NCBI GenBank assembly: GCA_014654775.1
Contig: JACVZW010000030.1
Location: forward strand, 372,001 to 436,000
Direction: 5' to 3'
Origin: Paracoccaceae bacterium
Lineage (GTDB): Bacteria; Pseudomonadota; Alphaproteobacteria; Rhodobacterales; Rhodobacteraceae
Length of the DNA stretch: 64,000 nt
The notes under the pieces are model-generated. The model saw only the letters and a program-made list of their open reading frames with translations. It was not told the origin of the DNA and did no database searches. A program made the translations under genes and the position numbers. Shown here piece after piece: positions 33,698 to 42,429 of this stretch. Every line of letters begins with the position of its first letter. The stretch's first letter is position 1.

Positions 33698-34987
33698 ATG
33701 ACCCGCCCCCCGAAACCGCCAGCCAAAGCCGCGTCCCAGACCGCCCCCGAAGGCGACCGGATCGCCAAGGTGCTCTCGCGCGCAGGGATCGCCTCCCGGC
33801 GCGAGGCGGAACGCATGATCGCCGCAGGCGAGGTCGCGGTGAACGGCAAGGTCATCGACAGCCCCGCCCTGAACGTGGGCCCCAAGGACCGCATCACGGT
33901 CAAGGGCCAGCCGCTGGCCCCGCCGGAACCCCCGCGCCTCTGGCTCTATTACAAACCCGAAGGCCTCGTCACCTCTGCCGCCGATGAAAAGGGCCGCGAC
34001 ACCGTTTTCGACCACCTCCCCGACGACATGCCCCGCGTCATGTCCATTGGGCGGCTGGACCTCAATTCCGAAGGCCTGCTCCTCCTCACCAATGACGGCG
34101 AACTCAAACGGCGGCTGGAACTTCCCTCCACCGGCTGGCTGCGCAAATACCGCGTCCGGGTGAAAGGCAACCCGACCGACCCCGAGCTCGAACAGCTGCG
34201 GCAGGGGATCACCGTCGAAGGCGAACGCTTTCAGCCGATGCAGGTGGTGATGGACCGCCATCAGGGCGCCAATGCCTGGCTCACCGTCGGCCTGCGCGAA
34301 GGCAAGAACCGCGAGATCCGCCGCGCCATGTCGGCCATCGGCCTGACCGTGAACCGCCTGATCCGCGTGAGCTACGGCCCCTTCCGCCTGAACGAGATGC
34401 AGCCCGGCGAGGTGGAAGAGGTCCGCCCCCGCGTGTTGCGCGACCAGCTCGGCTTCGCCCCCGACCTTTTCGCCGCCACCGACGCCGCCCCGCGCAAACC
34501 CGCCCCGGCCCGCCCGGCCAAGGCCGCCCCTTCCGGCGAAAGCTCCCCGCGCCCCACACGTGGCCCCAAATCCGACGCGCCCACGACCCGCAGCCCAAAG
34601 CCCACCCCCCGGACCGACCGGACTGACAGCAGCGCCCCGCGCACCGCCTATGGCCTCAAATCCGAAGCGCCCGCGCCCCGCAGCCCGAAGCCGGCCCCCC
34701 GGACCGACCGGACTGACAGCAGCGCCCCGCGCCCCGCCCGTGGCCCCAAAGCCGAAGGCGCCACATCCCGCCCCGTGCGCGGCGGCAAAGCAGCCGCCCC
34801 GCGCGGCACGCTGGCCGACGCACCGGCCCCGCGCCCCGCCAAACCCGGCCCGCGCAGCAGCGCCAAGTCCAAACCGCAATCCACCCGCAACCGCTCCGAC
34901 GCGGCCCCCGCTCGCCCCGGCGGCCCGGGCAAGCCCCGGCCCGCCGCCCCCTCCGGCGGCAAGCCGCGCCGCCCCCCGCGCGGCTGA
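33698..34987 (+). CDS. RsuA/RluB-family rRNA pseudouridine synthase with long repetitive tail
   Basis: A 429-residue protein. The S4 RNA-binding domain is at about 19-65 (RIAKVLSRAGIASRREAERMI). The catalytic domain spans about 80-255 with GRLDLNSEGLLLLTND (catalytic Asp121) and GLREGKNREIRRAM. Residues 265-429 are a low-complexity Ala/Pro/Arg/Lys tail including a 30-residue tandem repeat. The catalytic part fits RluB, which modifies U2605 of 23S rRNA, but RluE or RsuA specificity cannot be excluded. The ATG at 33698 has GAAGGAC upstream. The tail is probably disordered and RNA-binding. Confidence 0.92.
   Translation: MTRPPKPPAKAASQTAPEGDRIAKVLSRAGIASRREAERMIAAGEVAVNGKVIDSPALNVGPKDRITVKGQPLAPPEPPRLWLYYKPEGLVTSAADEKGRDTVFDHLPDDMPRVMSIGRLDLNSEGLLLLTNDGELKRRLELPSTGWLRKYRVRVKGNPTDPELEQLRQGITVEGERFQPMQVVMDRHQGANAWLTVGLREGKNREIRRAMSAIGLTVNRLIRVSYGPFRLNEMQPGEVEEVRPRVLRDQLGFAPDLFAATDAAPRKPAPARPAKAAPSGESSPRPTRGPKSDAPTTRSPKPTPRTDRTDSSAPRTAYGLKSEAPAPRSPKPAPRTDRTDSSAPRPARGPKAEGATSRPVRGGKAAAPRGTLADAPAPRPAKPGPRSSAKSKPQSTRNRSDAAPARPGGPGKPRPAAPSGGKPRRPPRG
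34560..34770 (+). repeat. 90-bp in-frame tandem repeat in the pseudouridine synthase tail
   Basis: Two full 90-bp units (34560-34649, 34650-34739) and a partial third share CGGACCGACCGGACTGACAG and encode SPKPxPRTDRTDSSAPR. The 30-codon period keeps the frame, so unit gain or loss would only change tail length. Confidence 0.8.
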
Positions 34988-35072
34988 TCCGGACAGCCTG
35001 CCCCCTTCCCCCCTGCCCCTGCCCTCGCCTATACTCCGGCACAAGGCGGACAGCAGGGGGCGGAACAGGCAG

Positions 35073-35156
35073 ATGACAGGCACCGGACTGCAGACTCTCG
35101 CCTATTTCGTGCTGCTCGCCCTCATCCTCTACACGGCCGGCAGCGGGGTGCAGTGA
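35073..35156 (+). CDS. 27-residue membrane micro-protein upstream of xpaC
   Basis: A tiny ORF, MTGTGLQTLAYFVLLALILY plus seven residues: one predicted membrane helix with short polar ends. Support for it being real comes from an AGG site before the ATG, from a stop codon one base before the XpaC start (TGACATG), and from its clean hydrophobic composition. It may be an accessory subunit of the XpaC protein. I do not recognise a family, and length alone gives little statistical support. Confidence 0.5.
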   Translation: MTGTGLQTLAYFVLLALILYTAGSGVQ

Positions 35157-35157
35157 C

Positions 35158-36078
35158 ATGGCCCAGCGTTTTGGCGGCAAGTACAGCCCCGAACCCCAGC
35201 GCCGCGGCGATGGCGATGAACGCCGCAGGGCACAGCAAGGCCAGCCCCCCGCGACAGGCGGCCCTGAAGGCCCCAACCGCTTCGACGGCAAGCGCCCGAT
35301 CCGCAAGGGCGCACGGGTCAACTTCTTCTTCTTCGTCTCGCTGACAATGCTCATCCCCGCCTTCTCGGGCGGGCCGGATGCGCTCTTCCCCGGCCTTGGC
35401 GCGACCGCGCTCCTTCTCCTCTCGGCATGGCTCACCCGCGAAGGAACCCGCGCGCATCAGGAATATGACGACCGCCGCATCGCCCGCCGCCCCGCCATCC
35501 CGCGCAAGATCTTTGGCGCGGTTCTGACCGGGGCCGCCCTCGCACTTGCCGCCTCGATCAGCCAGCCGGGTTTGCTCCCCCTCGCCTTTGGCGCGGTGGG
35601 TGGGCTTCTCCATCTGTTCGCCTTTGGCCCCGACCCGCTCAAGGACAAGGGCGCCGAAGGCATCGACAGCTTTCAGACCGACCGCGTCGCCCGCGCGGTG
35701 GACGAAGCCGAACGCCTCGTCGCCGGGATGAAGGACGCCATCCTGCGCGCGAACGACCGCGCGCTCGAATCCCGCGTCGACCGCTTTGCCGATACCGCCC
35801 GCGCCATGTTCCGCACCATCGAAGCCGATCCCCGCGACCTCACCTCCGCCCGGAAATACCTGAGCGTCTATCTGGCAGGCGCCCGCGACGCGACGGTCAA
35901 ATTCGCCGACTTCTACGCCCAAAGCCGCGATCAAAAGGCGCGGGCGGAATACGAGGCGCTCTTGGCCGATCTCGAAACCAACTTCGCCTCGCGCACCAGG
36001 GCCCTGATCGAAGACAGCCGCACCGATCTGGATGTCGAAATCGGCGTCCTGCGCGAACGGCTGCAAAGGGAAGGCTGA
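35158..36078 (+). CDS. XpaC family (5-bromo-4-chloroindolyl phosphate hydrolysis) protein
   Basis: A 306-residue protein. A polar Gly/Arg/Gln-rich N-terminus (1-48) is followed by two close membrane segments (about 55-90) and two more (about 120-160). A long cytoplasmic alpha-helical C-terminal domain (about 175-306) matches XpaC (DEAERLVAGMKDAI, ARKYLSVYLAGARDATVKFADFY). XpaC proteins are often next to telA (toxic anion resistance), which is not present here; the enzymatic name derives from an indirect phenotype. It is coupled to the preceding micro-ORF. The mechanism is unknown. Confidence 0.85.
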   Translation: MAQRFGGKYSPEPQRRGDGDERRRAQQGQPPATGGPEGPNRFDGKRPIRKGARVNFFFFVSLTMLIPAFSGGPDALFPGLGATALLLLSAWLTREGTRAHQEYDDRRIARRPAIPRKIFGAVLTGAALALAASISQPGLLPLAFGAVGGLLHLFAFGPDPLKDKGAEGIDSFQTDRVARAVDEAERLVAGMKDAILRANDRALESRVDRFADTARAMFRTIEADPRDLTSARKYLSVYLAGARDATVKFADFYAQSRDQKARAEYEALLADLETNFASRTRALIEDSRTDLDVEIGVLRERLQREG

Positions 36079-36118
36079 CCCCTTCCCAACCCAGCCCCCG
36101 ATGCGCTAAGGCGCGGGC

Positions 36119-36700
36119 ATGGCCAAGCTCTACTTCCACTTCTCCACGATGAATGCAGGGAAATCGACCCTGCTCCTGCAAGCCTCGCACAATTACCGCG
36201 AGGGGGGCATGGCGACCTATCTCATCACCGCGCAATTCGACAACCGCGCGGGCCAAGGCCGCATCGCCAGCCGCATCGGCATCGGCGAGGATGCCGACAC
36301 CTTCGCCCCCGGCGAGGACATGTTCGAAAAACTGAAAGCCCGTCTGGAAAAAGGCCCTGTCGCCTGCGTTTTCGTGGACGAGGCGCAGTTCTTGTCCAAG
36401 GATCAGGTCTGGCAGCTTGCTCGCGCGGTCGATGACCTGAAGGTCCCTGTCATGTGCTACGGCCTGCGCGTGGATTTTCAGGGCAACCTTTTCCCCGGCT
36501 CCGCCGCCCTACTGGCTTGGGCGGATGAGATGCGCGAAGTTCGCACCATCTGCCATTGCGGGAAAAAGGCCACCATGGTCATCCGCCGCGGGCCAGACGG
36601 CCGCGCGCTCACCGCAGGCGAACAGGTGGTGATCGGCGGCAACGAAACCTATGTCAGCCTCTGCCGCAAGCATTGGCGCGAAGCGGTCGGCGACGCCTGA
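36119..36700 (+). CDS. tdk: Thymidine kinase
   Basis: A 193-residue type II thymidine kinase. The P-loop is STMNAGKSTLLLQ (Lys15), the catalytic region is CVFVDEAQFLS (Glu88), and the structural zinc site is RTICHCGKKA with SLCRKHW near the C-terminus. It phosphorylates thymidine and deoxyuridine in salvage. It lies 40 bp after xpaC, is not part of the salvage operon at 41797-46306, and ends at a double-palindrome terminator. Confidence 0.96.
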   Translation: MAKLYFHFSTMNAGKSTLLLQASHNYREGGMATYLITAQFDNRAGQGRIASRIGIGEDADTFAPGEDMFEKLKARLEKGPVACVFVDEAQFLSKDQVWQLARAVDDLKVPVMCYGLRVDFQGNLFPGSAALLAWADEMREVRTICHCGKKATMVIRRGPDGRALTAGEQVVIGGNETYVSLCRKHWREAVGDA

Positions 36701-36705
36701 CGCCC

Positions 36706-36747
36706 AAATTTCTTCGAAGAAATTTGCAAAAATCTTCGAAGATTTTT
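36706..36747. terminator. Two adjacent 20-bp perfect palindromes (bidirectional terminator)
   Basis: AAATTTCTTCGAAGAAATTT (36706-36725) and AAAAATCTTCGAAGATTTTT (36728-36747) are both perfect palindromes centred on TTCGAA, separated by GC. Each makes an 8-bp hairpin, and the T-runs face both ways. They serve the convergent tdk and DMT genes. Confidence 0.85.
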
Positions 36748-36759
36748 GACCCCCGCCGC

Positions 36760-37677
36760 CTACCCTTCCACCGCCTTCGCCCGAAGCGCGATCATCGACC
36801 CCGCCACCACGATCAGCACCATCCCGGCCACCGCCAAGGGCGCCAGCCCCGTCCCCCACAGCACCCATGTCCAGAAGGCCGAAGCCGGCAGGATCACATA
36901 CTCCAGAACACTCGCTTTCGAGGCTTCGGTGATCTGATAGGCGCGGATCATCATCCCGACCCCAACCAGCGACCCCGCCGCCTGCACGAAGGTCCAGAAG
37001 TAGAAGGTCCCGCTCGGCCAGACCGGCCCGCGCTGCAGGAACCCCTCCGCGCCAACGGGCACGGCAATCGGGGCCAGCCACAGCACCGCCATCCCCACAG
37101 CGCCGATCACGCCCAGCGCGGCGAAGAACCCCGCCAGCAGCGTCTCGGCAGTTTCCTGCGCGCACCATTCCCGCGTGGCGATGTTGCCCATCGCATACAT
37201 GGCCCCCGCCAGAACCGGCAGAACGGCGGGCAACGACGCACCGGCCAACGCCTCTGGCCCCAAGACCAGCACCACGCCGACAAAGCCCAGCACCACCGCA
37301 AAGATCCGCACCGGCCCGATCGCATGGCCATAGACGAAACGCGAAATCAGCAGCACCCAGATCGGCGCGGTGAACAGCCCCGCCGCCACCAGCGCCACGT
37401 CAAGGAAGGCCAGCGCCCCGAAATAGATCACCATCGCCGCCCCGTGGATCGACGACCGCGCCACCACCGCGCCCCAGCGCACGGGCCTCAATTTCAACCC
37501 CAACGGCACCATCGCCAGCGCCAGCAGCACCGCCGCCATCAGGCTGCGCGTCAGGTGGAACTGCCACAGCCCCGCCTCCTCGGCGATCACCCGCACGTAA
37601 TTGTCGGTGAAGCCGATCACCATCGCATAGACAAGGATCAACCCTGCCGCCGCCAGTGTCCTGTCGGAACCACTCAT
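36760..37677 (-). CDS. DMT-superfamily (EamA) transporter
   Basis: A 305-residue inner-membrane protein with ten predicted helices arranged as two EamA repeats (about 10-140 and 155-295). Typical sequence is seen in ARSSIHGAAMVIYFGALAFL and LEYVILPASAFWTWVLWG. The ATG at 37677 follows GAGGATCAGG; a longer start adds 18 polar residues. DMT proteins export or import amino acids and metabolites; the substrate is unknown. Gene order gives no strong clue. Confidence 0.9.
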   Translation of the reverse strand: MSGSDRTLAAAGLILVYAMVIGFTDNYVRVIAEEAGLWQFHLTRSLMAAVLLALAMVPLGLKLRPVRWGAVVARSSIHGAAMVIYFGALAFLDVALVAAGLFTAPIWVLLISRFVYGHAIGPVRIFAVVLGFVGVVLVLGPEALAGASLPAVLPVLAGAMYAMGNIATREWCAQETAETLLAGFFAALGVIGAVGMAVLWLAPIAVPVGAEGFLQRGPVWPSGTFYFWTFVQAAGSLVGVGMMIRAYQITEASKASVLEYVILPASAFWTWVLWGTGLAPLAVAGMVLIVVAGSMIALRAKAVEG

Positions 37678-37781
37678 GAAATGCCTGATCCTCCCTCTCG
37701 CCTCCCGTGTGAAGCCTGCTACCTTCGCCAATGCGCGCCCGAAAACGACATGAACAGAAGAATTGACCGGAGAGGGAACGA

Positions 37782-39413
37782 ATGGGCTGGCTGGCCGATG
37801 AAACCGGACTGGAGAAATGCGCGGCGAACTACACGCCGCTCACACCACTGTCCTTCCTAAAGCGCGCGGCGGACATCCACGCCAACCGCACCGCCGTGGT
37901 CTGGAAATCCACCCGCCTCAGCTATGCCGACTATGCCGCGCAGGTCTCCCGCCTCGCCTCTGCCCTCGCCCGCCACGGCATCGCCCAGGGCGATGTGGTG
38001 GCCACCCTGATCCCCAATATCCCACCGCAGGCCGTGGCCCATTTCGGTGTCCCCGCCGCGGGCGCGATCCTGAACACGATCAACACCCGCCTCGACGCCG
38101 ACACCGTGGCCTATATCTTCGGCCATGCCGGGGCGAAGATCGTGCTTTGCGACACGGCCTTCCTGCCGCTTGCGGAAGAGTCGCTCAAACGTATGGAAGG
38201 CCCCGCCCCCCGGATCATCGAGGTGGTGGATGAAGGCTTCACCGCCTCGGGCCGCTACCTCACCTATGATGCGCTGCTGGCCGAAGGCGACCCGAACGCG
38301 CCGTGGATCATGCCGCAGGACGAATGGGAATCCATCGCCATCAACTACACCTCCGGCACGACGGGCCGCCCAAAGGGCGTGGTCTACCACCATCGCGGGG
38401 CCTATCTCTCGGCCACCGCCAATATCCTGTCCTGGCGCATGGTGCTGCACCCGGTTTACCTGACCATCGTGCCCCTCTTCCACTGCAATGGCTGGACCCA
38501 CACATGGATGACACCCATCCTTGCGGGCACACTCGTCTGCTGTCGCGACATCACGGCCAAGGCCATCTACGACGCCATCGCCGATGAAGGCGTCACCCAT
38601 TTCGGTGGCGCGCCCATCGTCCTCAACACCATCATCAACGCCCCCGACAGCGACCGCCGCGCCTTCGCGCATGTGGTCGAGGTCTTCACCGCAGGCGCGC
38701 CGCCCCCCGCCGCCACGCTGGCCGCCTTCGAACCCTTGGGCTTCAACGTCACTCAAGTCTACGGCCTGACGGAAACCTACGGACCCGCCACCGAATGCAC
38801 ATGGCGCGAAGAATGGGACGGCGCCTCCAAGGAAGACCGCGCCGCCTACAAGGCCCGCACTGGCGTCGCCATGCCCATGCTCGACGGGGCCGAGGTGCAT
38901 GACACCCACGGCAACCCCGTCCCCCGCGACGGGCAGCACTTGGGCGAGATTGCCATGCGCGGCAACATGGTCATGAAGGGCTATTACAAGAACCCGCAGG
39001 CCACGGCCGAGGCCTTCAAGGGCGGCTGGTTCCGCTCGGGCGATATCGCCTTTCAGCATCCCGACGGCTACATCAAGATCACCGACCGCGCCAAGGACAT
39101 CATCATCTCGGGCGGCGAGAATGTCTCCTCCGTCGAAGTCGAAGGCGTCCTCATGCACCACCCCGCCGTCCTCCTCTGCGCCGTGGTGGCCAAACCCGAT
39201 GACAAATGGGGTGAAGTCCCCTGCGCCTTCGTCGAACTGAAACCGGGGCAGGCCGTCACGGAAAAGGACCTCATCGCCTTCTGCCGCGAACGGCTGGCGG
39301 GCTTCAAGACGCCCAAACATGTGGTCTTCTCCGATCTGCCCAAGACATCCACGGGCAAGATCCAGAAATTCGAACTGCGCGCCGTGGCCAAACTGATGAC
39401 TCAGCCCGGCTGA
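37782..39413 (+). CDS. AMP-dependent acyl-CoA synthetase
   Basis: A 543-residue adenylate-forming ligase that couples a carboxylic acid, ATP and CoA to acyl-CoA. Core motifs are YTSGTTGRPKGVVYHHRGAY (about 188-207), YGLTETYGPATECTW, GWFRSGDIAFQHPDGYIKI and KTSTGKIQKFELR with the C-terminal catalytic Lys. The close match to the acyl-CoA synthetase group with HFNCNGWTHTW-like FHCNGWTHTWM suggests a medium- or short-chain fatty acid substrate, but this is inference. GGAGAGGG precedes the ATG. Divergent from the DMT gene. Confidence 0.93.
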   Translation: MGWLADETGLEKCAANYTPLTPLSFLKRAADIHANRTAVVWKSTRLSYADYAAQVSRLASALARHGIAQGDVVATLIPNIPPQAVAHFGVPAAGAILNTINTRLDADTVAYIFGHAGAKIVLCDTAFLPLAEESLKRMEGPAPRIIEVVDEGFTASGRYLTYDALLAEGDPNAPWIMPQDEWESIAINYTSGTTGRPKGVVYHHRGAYLSATANILSWRMVLHPVYLTIVPLFHCNGWTHTWMTPILAGTLVCCRDITAKAIYDAIADEGVTHFGGAPIVLNTIINAPDSDRRAFAHVVEVFTAGAPPPAATLAAFEPLGFNVTQVYGLTETYGPATECTWREEWDGASKEDRAAYKARTGVAMPMLDGAEVHDTHGNPVPRDGQHLGEIAMRGNMVMKGYYKNPQATAEAFKGGWFRSGDIAFQHPDGYIKITDRAKDIIISGGENVSSVEVEGVLMHHPAVLLCAVVAKPDDKWGEVPCAFVELKPGQAVTEKDLIAFCRERLAGFKTPKHVVFSDLPKTSTGKIQKFELRAVAKLMTQPG

Positions 39414-39518
39414 TCGCCGATGCCGTGACCACGTTGTGCCGCCCCCGTCCCTGCGCTATCGTCGCGGCTGATCGCAACGGAACGGCCGGACCAACCGCCG
39501 CAGGACCGCAGGCAAGGC

Positions 39519-40538
39519 ATGACCGCGCTGAAGAAATACCAGAGGCTGGAAAGCCCCGGCCTCTGGCGTGACAGCCCCCAGTCCCAGCGGCGCGAAGTCG
39601 TCGTCGCCTTCCGCGAGGCGACGCTTGTCCTGTCGGACCCGCGTACCGAACTGGCGCTCTCGCATTGGTCGCTCCCCGCGATCGAACGGATGAACCCCGG
39701 CTCAATCCCCGCCCTCTATGCCCCCGGCCCGGATGCCGAGGAACTGCTCGAGGTCGACGATCCCGACATGATCGCCGCGCTGGAAACCATCCGCAGCGCC
39801 GTGCGCCGCCGCACACCACGCCCCGGCCGCCTGCGCGGCACGCTCCTGATCGGCACCACGCTCGCCATCCTTGGGATCGGCGCCTATTTCGTGCCCGACG
39901 CCCTGATCCGCCACACAGCCGCCGTCCTGCCCCCCGCCACCCGCGCCCAGATCGGCGAGGCCGCGCTGGCCGACATCACCCGCCTCACCGGCGCGCCCTG
40001 CGGCACGCCGCTTGGCGACCGGTCGCTCACACTCCTGTCCGAACGGCTCTTCGGCGGCGCGGGCATCCGCTTTGCCGTCCTGCGCGAAGGCCTGCCGCAG
40101 GCCGCGATTCTGCCCGGAAACCTCGTCCTTCTCGGCCTGCCCATGCTGACCGAGGCCAGCCTGCCCGAGGCCCCGGCAGGCTTCGCCCTCGCCGAAACCC
40201 TGCGCGCCGAAACCGACGATCCGATGCAGCATATCCTGCGCCATGCGGGCCTTGCCGCCACGCTCCGCCTGCTGACCACGGGCAGCCTGCCCGTCACCGC
40301 TCTGGAAGGCTATGGCGAGGTCTTCCTCGCCGCCCCGCGCCCCACCCTGCCCGACGAGGCGCTGCTTGCCCGCTTTGAAGGCAGCGCCGTCTCCTCCGCC
40401 GCTTATGGCTACGCGCTCGACCCCACGGGAGAATCCACGCTCACCCTGATCGAGGCCGATCCTTATCGCGGCGGCAGCCCCCGCGCCCTCTTGAACGCCG
40501 AGGATTGGAGCAGCCTCAAGGCCATCTGCGGGCCCTAA
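39519..40538 (+). CDS. Membrane protein of unknown function, degenerate M48-peptidase-like
   Basis: A 339-residue protein. Residues 1-100 form a cytoplasmic N-domain, one helix spans about 112-130 (LLIGTTLAILGIGAYFV), and a periplasmic C-domain follows. The stretch PQAAILPGNLVLLGLPML then LAETLRAE (about 195-235) has the layout of M48 metallopeptidases, in which an ALPGG...V segment precedes HExxH. Here the histidines of HExxH are absent, so it would be inactive as a zinc peptidase. The M48 relation is my inference from motif order; otherwise it is a conserved-looking hypothetical. It is 105 bp after the acyl-CoA synthetase. Confidence 0.7.
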   Translation: MTALKKYQRLESPGLWRDSPQSQRREVVVAFREATLVLSDPRTELALSHWSLPAIERMNPGSIPALYAPGPDAEELLEVDDPDMIAALETIRSAVRRRTPRPGRLRGTLLIGTTLAILGIGAYFVPDALIRHTAAVLPPATRAQIGEAALADITRLTGAPCGTPLGDRSLTLLSERLFGGAGIRFAVLREGLPQAAILPGNLVLLGLPMLTEASLPEAPAGFALAETLRAETDDPMQHILRHAGLAATLRLLTTGSLPVTALEGYGEVFLAAPRPTLPDEALLARFEGSAVSSAAYGYALDPTGESTLTLIEADPYRGGSPRALLNAEDWSSLKAICGP

Positions 40539-40551
40539 GGCTGCCTGCTTC

Positions 40552-41727
40552 TCACCTCACAAAGGCATCCCCAAACCCGGCCCCGCGCGCCGCGCGCAAA
40601 GCCGCCTGCGCCGATCCGCTGTCGCCAAAGGGCCCGGCAAGGATGACCTGCACCGGCTTGCCGCCAATCCGGCCTTCTGACCGCGCCACCGGCAGGCCCA
40701 GCGCGGCCAGACGCCCCGCAGCCCCGTCGGCATTTGCGGGTTGCCCGAAACTGCCCACCTGCACGAAGAAGCGCCCCGCCACCGCAGGCTTCGCCGCGAC
40801 AGGCTGCTCTACAACAGGCTTGGCGACCTTCGGCTCCGACGGCGCGCCCTTCGACCCGACCGTCAGCCGCGACAGAAGACCCACCTCCTCGCCCACCGGA
40901 CGCGCTGGGATCGTCCGCGTCAGGATGCGGTCCTGCGCAGCCTGCCCTTCCGCCGTTCCCACACCGCGCAGCGGGTTCAAACGGTCATCTTCCCAGGCCA
41001 GCTTGTATCCCTTCGGTACCGGGACGCCGACATCAGCGACCCGCGCCCCCACGACACCGGACCCAACCGCCGCAGGCTGGCCCAGCGGAACAAGCCGCTG
41101 TCCACCGCCCGACAACGACGCCCCGACACCCGCGCCCTGCGGATAGATCGGCGCGCGCAGCCCCTCCAACGAGCCATCGCCCCGCGTGCAGACGACCACG
41201 GTCCCGCCATTCGTCAGCTTCAGCCGCGCAGGCACCGGCGCCGAGGTGGTGCAGCCGATCTGCCGCCCCGTTCCCGCCACCCGCGGCGCGACCGGCACCA
41301 TCGGAGCCGCCGCCGCCACAGGTGTCGCCACCGGAGCGACCGCCGCCGGACGCGGCGTCACCGCCACCGGCCGCAACCCGGCCACAGGCGCAGGCGTATA
41401 GCTTTCGGGCGGCGGCTCTGCCGCCCGCACCCGCGGTGCCACAGGTGCCGGCGCAGGCGCTGCGGCCACCGCCGTCCCACCGCCGACCGAGGGCGGATAT
41501 CCGCACATCGCTCGGCGATTGCGGTCTACCCGCGGCACCCAATTGACCCGCCCGCCAATCCCGGCGCGCAGAAAGACACAGCCGCGGCTGTCCACATATT
41601 GCTGGCCAGAAAATCCTGCAGGCGGCAGCTCGCGCGGCCCCCCAACATCAGAAGCGGATTGTGCAAAGGCGCAACTTGCGCCCAGAGCAAGGGCCAGGAG
41701 CGCCCCTCTCAGAACCTTCACGAACAT
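40552..41727 (-). CDS. Secreted SPOR-domain protein
   Basis: A 391-residue protein with a signal peptide (about 1-22). A short cysteine-bearing block (YVDSRGCVFLRAGIGG ... NRRAMCGYPP, about 44-78) follows, then an Ala/Pro/Val-rich linker, a second Cys pair region around GCTTSAPVPARLKL and TVVVCTRGDG (about 158-185), and a SPOR domain at about 318-390 (RFFVQVGSFGQPANADGAAGRLAALG). SPOR domains bind denuded glycan strands at the division septum. It probably acts in the periplasm at division sites. The two Cys blocks suggest disulphides. It stands alone and converges with the preceding gene. Confidence 0.88.
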   Translation of the reverse strand: MFVKVLRGALLALALGASCAFAQSASDVGGPRELPPAGFSGQQYVDSRGCVFLRAGIGGRVNWVPRVDRNRRAMCGYPPSVGGGTAVAAAPAPAPVAPRVRAAEPPPESYTPAPVAGLRPVAVTPRPAAVAPVATPVAAAAPMVPVAPRVAGTGRQIGCTTSAPVPARLKLTNGGTVVVCTRGDGSLEGLRAPIYPQGAGVGASLSGGGQRLVPLGQPAAVGSGVVGARVADVGVPVPKGYKLAWEDDRLNPLRGVGTAEGQAAQDRILTRTIPARPVGEEVGLLSRLTVGSKGAPSEPKVAKPVVEQPVAAKPAVAGRFFVQVGSFGQPANADGAAGRLAALGLPVARSEGRIGGKPVQVILAGPFGDSGSAQAALRAARGAGFGDAFVR

Positions 41728-41796
41728 GACTACCCCCCAGTAGCGTGAGGGCCAGAATGCGCGAGGATTGTTTCCCCGTAAAGGGGTGAAATCACC

Positions 41797-42429
41797 TTAT
41801 TTTGTGCCGAACATGCGGTCGCCCGCATCGCCTAGTCCGGGCACGATATAGCCGTTTTCGTTCAGATGACTGTCTACAGACGCAGTGACGATTGGCACAT
41901 CCGGATGTGCTTCCTTCATCCGCGCGATTCCCTCCGGCGCGGCCAACAGGCACAGGAACCTGATCTGCTTCGCCCCCTTGGCCTTGATCAGGTCCACCGC
42001 CGCCGCGCTGGAATTCCCCGTCGCCAGCATCGGATCGACCACGATGGTCACCCGATCCTCCAACTGTTCGGGCAGCTTGCAATAGTACTGCACGGGCTGC
42101 AGCGTTTCGTGGTCCCGGTACAGCCCCACGAACCCCACCCGCGCCGCCGGGATCAGCTCTAGAATCCCGTCCAAGAGCCCGTTCCCCGCCCGCAGGATCG
42201 ACACCAGCGCCAGCTTCTTGCCCTCAATCGCGGGCGCATCCATCTCGCACAAAGGCGTTTCGATCCGCTTGGTCGTCATCGGCAACTCACGCGTGACCTC
42301 ATAGGCCAGCAGCAGGCTGATCTCGCGCAACAACTGCCGGAAGGACGCAGTCGAGGTGTCCTTCTCCCGCATCAGCGTCAGCTTATGCTGGACCAGCGGA
42401 TGGGTGACGACGGTGAGATGGTCAAGCAT
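41797..42429 (-). CDS. upp: Uracil phosphoribosyltransferase
   Basis: A 210-residue enzyme making UMP from uracil and PRPP. The PRPP-binding loop is [15 protein letters not shown] (about 130-144), and the uracil-binding C-terminal region is [20 protein letters not shown]. The ATG at 42429 overlaps the end of add by eight bases, so it is the last gene of the nucleoside salvage operon. Family length is 208-210. The assignment is secure. Confidence 0.97.
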   Translation of the reverse strand: MLDHLTVVTHPLVQHKLTLMREKDTSTASFRQLLREISLLLAYEVTRELPMTTKRIETPLCEMDAPAIEGKKLALVSILRAGNGLLDGILELIPAARVGFVGLYRDHETLQPVQYYCKLPEQLEDRVTIVVDPMLATGNSSAAAVDLIKAKGAKQIRFLCLLAAPEGIARMKEAHPDVPIVTASVDSHLNENGYIVPGLGDAGDRMFGTK

